The position numbers and the translations under genes are program-made. A stretch of DNA of 38,696 nucleotides. Origin: a virus. This document shows positions 16,236 through 23,672 of this stretch, in pieces. The stretch lies in IMG/VR virus record IMGVR_UViG_3300036719_002531, positions 1 to 38,696 of that record. One strand, 5' to 3'. Each line of letters starts with the position of its first letter. Position 1 is the first letter of the stretch. Under the pieces are notes generated by a model. That model was not told where the DNA came from. It ran no database searches and saw only the letters and a program-made list of their open reading frames with translations.

Positions 16236-16519
16236 TGAGTAAAAAAGCCTTAGTTCCAGTAAATGTTTTCGCAACCGAGAACATTCCCCTTGGAAAATAT
16301 CCAGGAGACCTTTACTGGAACACAGATGAACGTCGTCTGTATGCTTTTGATGGCGTTTCTTGGCTTCAACTAGTTCCTATTGCTGATGCAGACCTTATTG
16401 AAGGCGGTAATGAAGCCGCTGGCTCTGATACCTACGATACAACTGCAGAAGGCGGAGATGAAAACGCTGGAAGCGACGCTTACACAAGTTCCTACGATGG
16501 TGGAGGAGTGACTCTATAA
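16235..16519 (+). CDS. Small fibre-linked protein (94 aa)
   Basis: The first half (PGDLYWNTDERRLYAFDGVS followed by WLQLVPI) is the short beta-hairpin element often found at the attachment end of phage fibres, where it reads as PGDxYxNT...LYxFDGxxW. The second half is an acidic Gly/Asp/Thr-rich repeat: GGNEAAGSDTYDTTAEGGDE, followed by NAGSDAYTSSYDGG. The two AGSD-x-Y units look duplicated. It overlaps the stop of the large fibre gene by one base and directly precedes the second fibre, so it is probably part of the fibre assembly. Confidence 0.65.
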   Translation: MSKKALVPVNVFATENIPLGKYPGDLYWNTDERRLYAFDGVSWLQLVPIADADLIEGGNEAAGSDTYDTTAEGGDENAGSDAYTSSYDGGGVTL

Positions 16520-16520
16520 C

Positions 16521-17810
16521 ATGGCAGTACGCATACAACTACGACGTGGTACCGAAAATGAGTGGTTCGTCAATAACCCAACTCTTGCCGCTGGTGAAGT
16601 CGGTATTGAGACCGACACACAGAAAATCAAGATAGGTAACGGCAGCACTGCCTGGAACTCACTTGGTTATGGTGGACTTCAAGGTCTTCAAGGAACTACT
16701 GGTGCTCAAGGCGTTCAGGGAACTGTCGGTGCTCAAGGCACACAGGGAACTTTAGGTGCTCAAGGCACTCAGGGAACTTTAGGTGCCCAAGGTACTCAGG
16801 GTACACAGGGAACTGAGGGTACTCAAGGCACACAAGGAACCCAAGGCGTTCTTGGTGAGACTGGTGCGCAGGGTACACAGGGTGTACAGGGTGAGATTGG
16901 TTCGCAGGGCACGCAAGGCACTCAGGGAACTTTAGGTGCTCAGGGTACTCAGGGTACTCAAGGAGTTCAAGGAGAGATTGGTTCTCAAGGAGTTCAAGGC
17001 GTTCAAGGCACTCAAGGCACGCAGGGTACTCAAGGAACTCAAGGTGTTGAAGGTCAGCAAGGAACTCAAGGAACTCAAGGCACGCAGGGTACTCAAGGCG
17101 TACAAGGCGTACAAGGCGTTCAAGGAACTCTAGGTACACAGGGTGCTACAGGTACATTCGGTGGAGAGACCCACGAATATAATTTCCTTACAGACGTCAC
17201 TAATACCGACCCAGGAAACGGTAATCTAAAGTTTAACAACGCCACTATTGCTAGTGCTTCAGTCATGTACATAGACAACGTTGACTTTAATTCAAATGAT
17301 ATTACACAACTACTTGCCACAATTGATGACTCAACTTCTGGAATCAAGGGAACAATAAAGTTTACTGAGGTTGGAGACCCAAGTAGTTTTGCTTTCTTCC
17401 AAATCACAGGTGCGCACACGCACGAGAGTGGTGGCGCTTACTACAGCGTTCCAGTTGCATATGTAACAGGAACTTTGTCTGTTGTAAACAACGACAATCT
17501 GTACGTAACGTTTGCACGTGTCGGTGACAAGGGAGACACTGGTGCACAGGGAACCCAAGGTACACAGGGTGTGCAAGGTGTTGAAGGTCAGCAAGGAACT
17601 CAAGGAACTCAAGGTACCGTTGGTTCTCAGGGAACCCAAGGAACCCAAGGAACTCTTGGTGCTCAAGGAACTACTGGAGCAGGTACACAGGGTGTACAAG
17701 GAACTGAAGGTATACAAGGTGCTACTGGCACTGGTACTCAAGGAACTGCGGGTACATCGCCTTCAGGAAGTGCGACAGTTTCTGACGTTCTAATGCTAGG
17801 TGGTATGTAA
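16521..17810 (+). CDS. Second collagen-like tail fibre with Mtd-type N-terminus (429 aa)
   Basis: Residues 1-50 (MAVRIQLRRGTENEWFVNNP, LAAGEVGIETDTQKIKIGN) match the N-terminal attachment domain of phage tropism-determinant and fibre proteins. Collagen-like triplets run from about 51 to 212. A globular domain (about 213-336) resembles the one in the first fibre. A second collagen block (about 337-415) follows, and then a short C-terminal tail (SGSATVSDVLMLGG). There is no large terminal head, so this fibre may need a partner for receptor binding or act as a short spacer fibre. Its last 15 bases overlap the end of the convergent glycosyltransferase gene. Confidence 0.8.
   Translation: MAVRIQLRRGTENEWFVNNPTLAAGEVGIETDTQKIKIGNGSTAWNSLGYGGLQGLQGTTGAQGVQGTVGAQGTQGTLGAQGTQGTLGAQGTQGTQGTEGTQGTQGTQGVLGETGAQGTQGVQGEIGSQGTQGTQGTLGAQGTQGTQGVQGEIGSQGVQGVQGTQGTQGTQGTQGVEGQQGTQGTQGTQGTQGVQGVQGVQGTLGTQGATGTFGGETHEYNFLTDVTNTDPGNGNLKFNNATIASASVMYIDNVDFNSNDITQLLATIDDSTSGIKGTIKFTEVGDPSSFAFFQITGAHTHESGGAYYSVPVAYVTGTLSVVNNDNLYVTFARVGDKGDTGAQGTQGTQGVQGVEGQQGTQGTQGTVGSQGTQGTQGTLGAQGTTGAGTQGVQGTEGIQGATGTGTQGTAGTSPSGSATVSDVLMLGGM
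16671..17159 (+). repeat. Collagen-like repeat block of second fibre, N-terminal side
   Basis: Gly-X-Y triplets with Gln at Y dominate, with occasional GEI/GET and GVEGQQ units. Many nine-base units such as GGTACTCAA and GGCACTCAG recur in shuffled order, which makes this stretch a likely site of recombination or slippage. Confidence 0.85.
17524..17768 (+). repeat. Collagen-like repeat block of second fibre, C-terminal side
   Basis: Begins with GDKGDTGAQG and continues through GTQ, GVQ and GAT triplets to GTAGTSPSG. It is the only collagen block here with a Lys in a triplet (GDK). Confidence 0.8.
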
Positions 17811-18536
17811 CAACTCAGTACTACCACGATGTATTTGGCTATGTACTGCTGCTTCTAGCAACAGTTTAACTGGCTGATACACCTCTGGCTTTAGCGTGTA
17901 AGTTGCAAAGCGCATTTGGTCTTGCTCTTGCTTCATCCTAAAGTTAAACACATACCAATCTACGGGCGCTGTAATCCCACGTGTAGCGATGTCTTTTAGT
18001 GCTTTTTCTGCTCCACGTCTACTGACTGCATAGGCTGCACAGGACCATTGTTGGTATGACTTGCAGACGTGTTCTTCGTAGATGTCGTGTTCTTCTGGTT
18101 TGTACGCAAACAAAGAGTCATCAGGAACAAAGAGTGAAAAGAAATCCCAAGTAGGCAAAAGTTCTTGCATATAAAAGTTTGTAATAGTTTCAAAGTTTTT
18201 ACTTAACACAATGTCATCCTCAAATATGAGGAGTACATCCTTGTCTGTTTCTAGAAACGTTTTGTAAGCCATCCAATTACTTGCCCAAACACCGACCACT
18301 CCTGCGCTTGGAGGAAAGGTCTCACCTGGCTGTGCGTAGTCGTAAACAGTGTTAACTTTAAACTCAGGATGTTCATTTATAAAGTCCTCTGCTTTATCTG
18401 CTGTGTTTAAGTACATTGTTGGTGAACCAAGACGTGGCAAAAAAGACATTCTCTTTAAAATACCCTCATAAGAACGGTTCCTTACTTCATTTCCAGTATC
18501 CGTATGAAAGACTTCAAAGGTAGCGTTGCTCAACAC
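17796..18536 (-). CDS. GT25-like glycosyltransferase (246 aa)
   Basis: The protein shows the features of the GT25 family, which includes bacterial LPS galactosyltransferases and animal procollagen galactosyltransferases. An N-terminal nucleotide-sugar half ends at SAGVVGVWASNWMAYKTFLE (77-96), which fits the family's G-x2-G-x3-S motif. It is followed by DVLLIFEDDIVL (100-111) with the metal-binding EDD at 106-108. Later come SCAAYAVSRRGAEKAL (165-180) and a PVDW (191-194) that could carry the second acidic residue. The reaction would be transfer of a hexose from a nucleotide sugar to a protein or glycan acceptor. It lies convergent to a collagen-like fibre gene and overlaps the upstream methyltransferase gene by 7 bases, so the two are in one operon. 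Acceptor unknown. Confidence 0.75.
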   Translation of the reverse strand: MLSNATFEVFHTDTGNEVRNRSYEGILKRMSFLPRLGSPTMYLNTADKAEDFINEHPEFKVNTVYDYAQPGETFPPSAGVVGVWASNWMAYKTFLETDKDVLLIFEDDIVLSKNFETITNFYMQELLPTWDFFSLFVPDDSLFAYKPEEHDIYEEHVCKSYQQWSCAAYAVSRRGAEKALKDIATRGITAPVDWYVFNFRMKQEQDQMRFATYTLKPEVYQPVKLLLEAAVHSQIHRGSTELLHTT

Positions 18537-19087
18537 TTCTTAATCCAAACCTGATAACCAGATTCAATGAGTGTGTACTGTCCTTGGCATACCGCTAGGA
18601 AGGCGTCCACGCCCCTTTTAGGCTCATTAAACGGGTTTCCGTCATAGTTCCATAGGTAGTCGTCAAACGCCATTATTCCGCCGCTTTCTAGGACTTTAAA
18701 GGCGTTTAACCCGTCAAGGGCAGTCTGTAGAGCCGTGTGGTCTCCATCAATATAGATAAAGTTAAAGGTCTTATCATTAATGCTAAAGAACTCGTCACTT
18801 GTCATTTTGCATTTTACAACTCTTAGGTCTGATGTTCTAGAATCGTAAAACTCCTCAACTGATGTGAAGTCTAATGTCTCATGAGCCTTTTCTTGACTTC
18901 CTCCCCAAGTGTCTACATCGTGAATAGTAGTTATGTTGCGGTTGTTTAATAACCATAAAGTGGCATCACCTGTGTAAGCACCTACTTGAAGTGCTCGTAA
19001 CTCTGTTGTTGGAACATGACGAAAATACTTTTCAACATCTCTAAACCAATTAGGAAACATTAAAATAACCTCATATTGTTTAGACAT
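18530..19087 (-). CDS. Class I SAM-dependent methyltransferase (185 aa)
   Basis: The Rossmann-fold signature is clear: motif I LQVGAYTGDA (33-42), an acidic residue at the end of strand 2 (HDVDTWGG, 56-63), FNFIYIDGDHTALQTALDG (108-126) and GGIMAFDDY (136-144). This pattern, with IDGDH, is typical of the Methyltransf_24/FkbM-related group, whose members often methylate sugars or small molecules. It overlaps the GT25-like gene downstream and the TPR gene upstream on the same strand, so a role in modifying the same glycan (O-methylation) is a reasonable inference. Substrate not determinable. Confidence 0.8.
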   Translation of the reverse strand: MSKQYEVILMFPNWFRDVEKYFRHVPTTELRALQVGAYTGDATLWLLNNRNITTIHDVDTWGGSQEKAHETLDFTSVEEFYDSRTSDLRVVKCKMTSDEFFSINDKTFNFIYIDGDHTALQTALDGLNAFKVLESGGIMAFDDYLWNYDGNPFNEPKRGVDAFLAVCQGQYTLIESGYQVWIKKC

Positions 19088-19620
19088 CCGTTGACATACT
19101 CTGGAGCCATTTTGTGGTCATCGAGCAGGTGCTGGAATAGAACTTTACTTTCTTCTTTACGTCCTATCCACCAACTAGCCACTGCTTTTTCAAACAACAA
19201 ACAATAAGAGCCGTAGTACTCAGTCCAACCTGGGAGTGGATTATTTAAAGGATTTCCTGCAAACTGAAGCCCTAACTCTGCAAAGGTATAAGCCTTTTGC
19301 CACTCTTTTCTGTACTGATAGTAACGAGCAAGTGCAAAGTATGCTTCAGGTCTTGTTGGCATAAACGCAATAGCATGATGCAAGGTATTTAGAACAGTGG
19401 CGCTTCTGTCTTGTTGTCTTGACCAACACAGCGCCATCTTTATCAAGGAGGTGTAGGTTAATAGCGGATTAGTCTTGTACCCAAGGTCTGCGGCTCGTAA
19501 GAAGAACCCAGCAGCAGAGGAGTGCTGTTTTAGTTTTTCGTACTCTTCTGCTAAAGCAAAGTTTTTTTCAGCACTTTTAGTGTTTGATGCTAGGTCAATA
19601 GTCAGTTCTTTAAGCCCCAT
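19060..19620 (-). CDS. TPR-repeat protein of the glycan cassette (186 aa)
   Basis: The sequence is a run of helix pairs with TPR-type spacing and residues (for example SAAGFFLRAADLGYKTNPLL, RPEAYFALARYYQYRKEWQK, and AYTFAELGLQFAG). TPR repeats bind proteins, and in glycosylation clusters they often hold the enzymes or the protein acceptor. It overlaps the upstream propeller gene by 11 bases and the downstream methyltransferase gene by 28 bases, so all four minus-strand genes form one transcription unit. No enzymatic domain is visible. Confidence 0.7.
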   Translation of the reverse strand: MGLKELTIDLASNTKSAEKNFALAEEYEKLKQHSSAAGFFLRAADLGYKTNPLLTYTSLIKMALCWSRQQDRSATVLNTLHHAIAFMPTRPEAYFALARYYQYRKEWQKAYTFAELGLQFAGNPLNNPLPGWTEYYGSYCLLFEKAVASWWIGRKEESKVLFQHLLDDHKMAPEYVNGCLNNMRLF

Positions 19621-20611
19621 AAGACAGCGCCTCCGTAATCATCTCATTCACAACGTTCTGTGGAACTTCAAGAATAAATGCACAGTTATCTTGAACTCCA
19701 AAACTAACAAGAAGATTGTCATCTTTTATTGCAGCGCCTACACAGAACTCAATGGCTGTATCAAGAAATGCAAATTCTTTACTAAGTCCTTTGAAGTTAA
19801 ACTCTGAGTCCCACACCACAAGCCTGTGTCTGTACCTGGAGTCTTTTTGATTTAAGTAGTTTCTCCACAACTTAACTTCGTGAGTAATGCAGATATAGAA
19901 CTCTCCCCACTTAACGACATGAGAACCTCCTCGTTGGTCAATTGGAGGTGTAGGTGTTTCTTTTACTATCGCCTGTTTGCATTCTGGCTCATTTGGGTTT
20001 GCCCACACAACTTCAGTAGGCATTGTCCATTTAACAAAGTGATACGGTTTATCTAGAACAGGCATCCAGTTTTTTTCACAGTAAGAAGTGTCTTCGTTCA
20101 TGGGCGCGGGTATGCGCACGCGTGAGACCTCTTTAACAGACCATGTTTCTTTGTCTATGGTTAATTTACTATATTCCATTCGACCCTGACCATTGGTCGT
20201 GGTATCTCGTCTCACTCCTACTGCGTAATAGTCGTCGTCCCATTGAACGACTCGAATATCTTCTAAACCAACAAACTCCCAAATAGGCCTGTGTAGTTCA
20301 AGCATTTCTATTTGAGTTGAATTGATTATGTTTAGGTCTTTATCAAGTCGGCACAGGTAATTGACGGTTCGTAGATGTTGGTCTTTCTCAGGGTGCAAGT
20401 AGGTTAATGGCCCCCAAGGACTGAAGAACCTCTGGTCAGCCTCTGAAATGTACAGGGTGTAGTTAACTATTCTAAGATTGACAAGGATATCGCCGTCCTT
20501 GTCAACGTAAACACTGGGGTTCATTATCCCAGTATTGTCAGGAAGGGTATGTTTGACTATTAAGGGCGCTAATTTTCCGCCCTGAGAAACCGATTTATGC
20601 ACCAAATTCAT
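19610..20611 (-). CDS. Five-bladed beta-propeller, GH130/GH43-superfamily-like (333 aa)
   Basis: The blades show the typical strand pattern of sugar-active five-bladed propellers. Key segments are GIMNPSVYVDKDGDILVNLR (28-47), EFVGLEDIRVVQWDDDYYAV (112-131), CEKNWMPVLDKPYHFVKW (178-195), DQRGGSHVVKWGEFYICITH (225-244) and FCVGAAIKDDNLLVSFGVQD (289-308). In GH130 the GxEDxR-type motif and the EKNW and RGGS segments line the substrate pocket and the family cleaves mannosides by phosphorolysis. Here the function could be a glycosidase, phosphorylase or a propeller acting in glycan assembly. It is the first gene of the minus-strand operon and starts opposite the promoter region at 20612-20722. 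Confidence 0.7.
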   Translation of the reverse strand: MNLVHKSVSQGGKLAPLIVKHTLPDNTGIMNPSVYVDKDGDILVNLRIVNYTLYISEADQRFFSPWGPLTYLHPEKDQHLRTVNYLCRLDKDLNIINSTQIEMLELHRPIWEFVGLEDIRVVQWDDDYYAVGVRRDTTTNGQGRMEYSKLTIDKETWSVKEVSRVRIPAPMNEDTSYCEKNWMPVLDKPYHFVKWTMPTEVVWANPNEPECKQAIVKETPTPPIDQRGGSHVVKWGEFYICITHEVKLWRNYLNQKDSRYRHRLVVWDSEFNFKGLSKEFAFLDTAIEFCVGAAIKDDNLLVSFGVQDNCAFILEVPQNVVNEMITEALSYGA

Positions 20612-20722
20612 GTGGTCACTTTAGCCCACATCCCCCCGAAATACGAACTAACCTTTACTTGTTTAGTCGTACAGGTAAGGGATTTATCTGTACCTTACTG
20701 ATACTGCTATTTAAGGAGTCTC
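20612..20722. promoter_or_regulatory. Divergent intergenic region with overlapping inverted repeats
   Basis: The gap lies between the leftward glycan cassette and the rightward adhesin genes, so at least one promoter for each direction is expected here. It contains GTACAG (20669-20674) matched by CTGTAC (20688-20693), and GTAAGG (20675-20680) matched by CCTTAC (20693-20698). These two pairings are interleaved, so they can form only one at a time or act as a protein-binding palindrome. AAGGAG just before ATG 20723 is the ribosome site. I do not assign promoter hexamers with confidence. Confidence 0.5.
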
Positions 20723-21052
20723 ATGCCAACGATTTACAAGGTTCTGGGCCAGTCAGCCCCAGCAGCAACAACCTTAACCACACTTTACACAGTCCCTTCA
20801 GCAACTGATACTGTGGTCTCTACAATTGCCATCTGTAACCGTGCAGGAACTTCAGGAACATACCGTATTGCGGTTCGTCCTGCGGGTGCGTCAATTGCTA
20901 ACCAGCACTACATTGTTTTTGGAGCAACAGTAGCAGCCTCTGACTCTGTTCTTCTAACTCTTGGTATCACGTTAGATGCAACAGACGTACTTACCGTTTT
21001 TGCATCTTCAGCAGACATGTCGTTCTCAGCATTCGGAAGCGAGATTTCGTAA
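20723..21052 (+). CDS. Small beta-sandwich virion protein (109 aa)
   Basis: The sequence is hydrophobic-alternating beta structure from end to end: TTLYTVPSATDTVVSTIAIC, GTYRIAVRPAGASI, DSVLLTLGITLDATDVLTVF, ending in ADMSFSAFGSEIS. This is a common small phage module linked to tail fibres and capsid decoration. It opens the rightward part of the fibre island behind AAGGAG and leaves only one base before the next gene's ATG. It is likely a fibre-associated or virion surface protein. Confidence 0.7.
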   Translation: MPTIYKVLGQSAPAATTLTTLYTVPSATDTVVSTIAICNRAGTSGTYRIAVRPAGASIANQHYIVFGATVAASDSVLLTLGITLDATDVLTVFASSADMSFSAFGSEIS

Positions 21053-21053
21053 T

Positions 21054-22364
21054 ATGGCAACAAGGAAGGCTAGTGATTCCAACTTAACTGGAAAAAAATA
21101 CAACGATGCTTCTGCTGGTGCTGCCAAAATTGTAGACGTCGTTGAGGCACCCACACTTGGAACAGCAACTGCAAATAATTTAACGGTATCCGTGCCTTTT
21201 ACTGCTGCTGCAAATGGTGGAGTTGCAACTAACTTTACTGCAACATCAAACCCAGGAAGCATCACTGGTTCTAGTGCTACTAGTCCAATTACTGTAACAG
21301 GACTTACTAATGCACAGACATATACTTTTACAGTACGTGGCTCTAATGCTGTTGGTCCAGGAATTGTATCTGCGGCAAGCAACGCTGTTACTCCAACCCA
21401 AACAACGCCAGATGCTCCTACAGGTCTTACTGCAGGGAACTCTACGCCTACAACACAGGTTCTTTCCTGGACTGCACCATCGTTTGGAGGAACAAGTGCA
21501 ATCAGTTCATATAAAGTCACTTACGGTTCAACCACTGTTTCAACGAATTCTAGTTCTACTACATTTACAGTTACTGGTTTAACAGCCAACACTTCTTTCA
21601 CTTATTCAGTAAGAGCCACAAATGCTTCTGGAGATTCTCCATCTAGTGGAACTGCGACTAAGTCAACAGCAGCAAATGCAACCACTGTTTTTGCAACCTC
21701 TAGTTCTTCCTTTACACCTGCTTACTACCCATTTACATACACAGCCACTGCTAGAAGTGGGGGAACCAGCGCGAGTAACTCTATAGCAAACCAACGCTAT
21801 TCAGCAGGTCCTTGCTTTTCTAGCGGCGAAAGCACACAGTATTATCAAGCAGTTTCAGGAGCAGGCGGTGCAGGTGGTGGAAATGCTACTGGACAATACA
21901 CAATTAACTCTGGAAACATAAACTATACTGTTGGTGGAGTTGGAGGAACTAGTAGCGTAAACAGTAACGCTGGAACTCTTACATCATCTGGAAACTCTGG
22001 TGGTGGCTCTTCATATGCCTTTGCTGTTGCAGGTTCACCCTCTGACTGTTGCTCTAGAGGCTCTGCTAGTGCAGGTGCTGCTGGAACTGGTGGTGGTGGA
22101 ACAGGAAGCGCCTCTGTTAGTGCAGTAAACTTCTTTGGATGGGGTGCTATTTCTGGGGGTGGTGCAGGTGCAGGTCCTGCTCAAGGTAACCTAGGAAATT
22201 CAGGTTCGGGTTCAGGACGCGGACAGGGAGGAACTGGTGGAGGTGCCAGCGTTAACCAAAACAGTGGTTCCAACTGTTTTGCGGGTTCATTCACATTCAC
22301 TGCACAAGCAGAGACTGTGGCGGCCGTTGGTGGAGCAATCGCTATTGTTCCTGCAAACGTTTAA
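21054..22364 (+). CDS. FN3-domain, glycine-rich adhesin-like fibre protein (436 aa)
   Basis: After a 35-residue N-terminus, two fibronectin type III domains follow (about 36-120 and 122-208; marked by SPITVTGLTNAQTYTFTVRG and TFTVTGLTANTSFTYSVRAT). The C-terminal half is very Gly/Ser-rich (GAGGAGGGN, GGVGGTSS, SGGGAGAG, GQGGTGGGA), similar in style to polyglycine-rich phage adhesin tips. It contains four Cys near 254, 331, 332 and 407 that are unusual for the region. ATG 21054 is chosen because it follows the previous stop and the N-terminus reads as a normal start (MATRKASDSNLTGKKYNDAS). Receptor-binding is likely but inferred. Confidence 0.75.
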   Translation: MATRKASDSNLTGKKYNDASAGAAKIVDVVEAPTLGTATANNLTVSVPFTAAANGGVATNFTATSNPGSITGSSATSPITVTGLTNAQTYTFTVRGSNAVGPGIVSAASNAVTPTQTTPDAPTGLTAGNSTPTTQVLSWTAPSFGGTSAISSYKVTYGSTTVSTNSSSTTFTVTGLTANTSFTYSVRATNASGDSPSSGTATKSTAANATTVFATSSSSFTPAYYPFTYTATARSGGTSASNSIANQRYSAGPCFSSGESTQYYQAVSGAGGAGGGNATGQYTINSGNINYTVGGVGGTSSVNSNAGTLTSSGNSGGGSSYAFAVAGSPSDCCSRGSASAGAAGTGGGGTGSASVSAVNFFGWGAISGGGAGAGPAQGNLGNSGSGSGRGQGGTGGGASVNQNSGSNCFAGSFTFTAQAETVAAVGGAIAIVPANV

Positions 22365-22378
22365 GGAGACGTAAGTTT

Positions 22379-22657
22379 ATGAAAGAACTAGTGATTCTTG
22401 ATGATGAAAATGTTGTTAAAAACATAATTATTGTTGAAGACAACATTTCAGAAGAATTATTAAACATTTTCTTAACAGAACAAGAGGCTGCCTCATACGT
22501 TTACAAAGATGAGGTAGAGTATTTTGTGGGTCCAGAAAGTGATGTAAGTATCGGATGTTTATGGGACGCCGTTACCAAAACCATGACTTCTCCCAACGAA
22601 TTTTTAAACGACGGAGTAGAAGCAATAGAATTATTTCCAGTAACAAAAATTGGTTAA
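22379..22657 (+). CDS. Small acidic protein, possible fibre-assembly chaperone (92 aa)
   Basis: A strong AAGGAGA site precedes the start. The product is acidic and ends with SDVSIGCLWDAVTKTMTSPN, a pattern like the V-x-IG-x2-WD-x5-F-x2-P segment of phage tail-fibre assembly proteins and of small proteins next to adhesins. It directly follows the glycine-rich adhesin gene, as a fibre chaperone often does. The match is short, so the function is only suggested. Confidence 0.6.
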   Translation: MKELVILDDENVVKNIIIVEDNISEELLNIFLTEQEAASYVYKDEVEYFVGPESDVSIGCLWDAVTKTMTSPNEFLNDGVEAIELFPVTKIG

Positions 22658-22682
22658 GTAATTTGTTGTAGGGGAGCATAAA

Positions 22683-22931
22683 ATGAAAAAACTATGGAGA
22701 AAACTAAAAGTATACACCGTAGATGAGGAAACGCAAACTTACAGGATTTCTTTGTGTGAGTCCTGTGAGCATTTTACAAAAACTAGACAGTGTTCCATAT
22801 GCTTTTGTTTTATGGACCTAAAAACTCAACTAGCGGCTCAGCATTGCCCCATTCACAAGTGGCCCAAAATAGCAGAAAATGCTATTGTTTATGAGGAACA
22901 AAAAGAAGACGACAAAAAACTAAAAGACTAG
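22683..22931 (+). CDS. Small Cys-rich zinc-binding protein (82 aa)
   Basis: Residues C25, C28, C37, C40, C42 and C55 with H58 form a dense metal site (SLCESCEH, RQCSICFCFMDLKTQL, QHCPIHKW). The C-x2-C ... C-x2-C-x-C-x-M-x2-KT ... CP-x2-KW pattern is a recurring small phage/cyanophage protein type. Zinc or iron-sulphur binding is likely. It sits between fibre and oxygenase genes, so it may serve as a small helper of that group, but nothing shows its partner. Confidence 0.6.
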   Translation: MKKLWRKLKVYTVDEETQTYRISLCESCEHFTKTRQCSICFCFMDLKTQLAAQHCPIHKWPKIAENAIVYEEQKEDDKKLKD

Positions 22932-22942
22932 GGGATGGGCTT

Positions 22943-23662
22943 TTGGAAATTACCTTTATAAAAACACACACGCACGTTCCAGACTTCTGTGCTCCAGTTC
23001 CAGCAGCAGATGAATTGCCTGATTGGTACAAGAAACAGTCGTCTTATATGACTGCAGACAGTAAACGAGTTCCGTTAATTGATGAAGAACAAAATAAGGT
23101 AAACACTAGTTCTACAATAAAAAGGTGTATGCCAGTGTTTGACTCAATGAGTTCTGGATACTTACTCAGGTCTTCCTCTGACGTATATGTAAAGACATCA
23201 ATTGATGGAACTCCGTTTTATGCGTGGCCAGACTCTCACTTAACTCAAATAGAATTTCACTCACCTAAACAAGCAGACCAACATCCGAAGCATAATCCTG
23301 ATATAGCATATCCTAAGTGGGTAAACTATTGGGGAATAAAAACTCCAGAAGGATACGCATCCTTATTTGTGACTCCTTTACACAGAGATTTGCCCTTTGA
23401 AATTCTTCCAGGAGTAGTCGATACTGACACATACAATTCCCCAGTTAATTTCCCCTTTACTTTAAAAGACTCTAGATGGGAAGGTTTAATACCTTCTGGA
23501 ACTCCAATTGCGCAAGTTATTCCATTTAAAAGAGACGAGTGGACAATGAATTTTGGAGGAGACAAAGAAAAACTAGACCAAAGTATACAGGGCATGCAGT
23601 TAAGAACAAAGTTTTTTGATGGCTACAAAACTATGTTTAGAAAACAAAAATCATACAGATAA
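22943..23662 (+). CDS. Phage accessory protein, DUF6065-like architecture (239 aa)
   Basis: Starts with TTG behind AGGGGATGGG. Features are an N-terminal DFCAPVPAADELPDWYKKQS segment with the LPDWYK motif, a middle VKTSIDGTPFYAWPDSHLTQ segment, and a beta-rich C-terminal part. That part holds SLFVTPLHRDLPFEILPGVV, then DTDTYNSPVNFPF, then IPSGTPIAQVIPFKRDEW. Proteins with this order occur in T4-like marine phages and bacteria near oxygenases; their function is unknown and the family label is recalled, not verified. The gene at 24290 has the same C-terminal layout, so the two may be paralogues. Confidence 0.65.
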   Translation: MEITFIKTHTHVPDFCAPVPAADELPDWYKKQSSYMTADSKRVPLIDEEQNKVNTSSTIKRCMPVFDSMSSGYLLRSSSDVYVKTSIDGTPFYAWPDSHLTQIEFHSPKQADQHPKHNPDIAYPKWVNYWGIKTPEGYASLFVTPLHRDLPFEILPGVVDTDTYNSPVNFPFTLKDSRWEGLIPSGTPIAQVIPFKRDEWTMNFGGDKEKLDQSIQGMQLRTKFFDGYKTMFRKQKSYR

Positions 23663-23672
23663 GGAATACAAA

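Noticed and set aside
20659-20687. Promoter-like TTGTTT with ATTTAT 17 bases downstream
   Set aside because: The -10 match is poor and the region overlaps the inverted repeats; not enough to call a promoter position.
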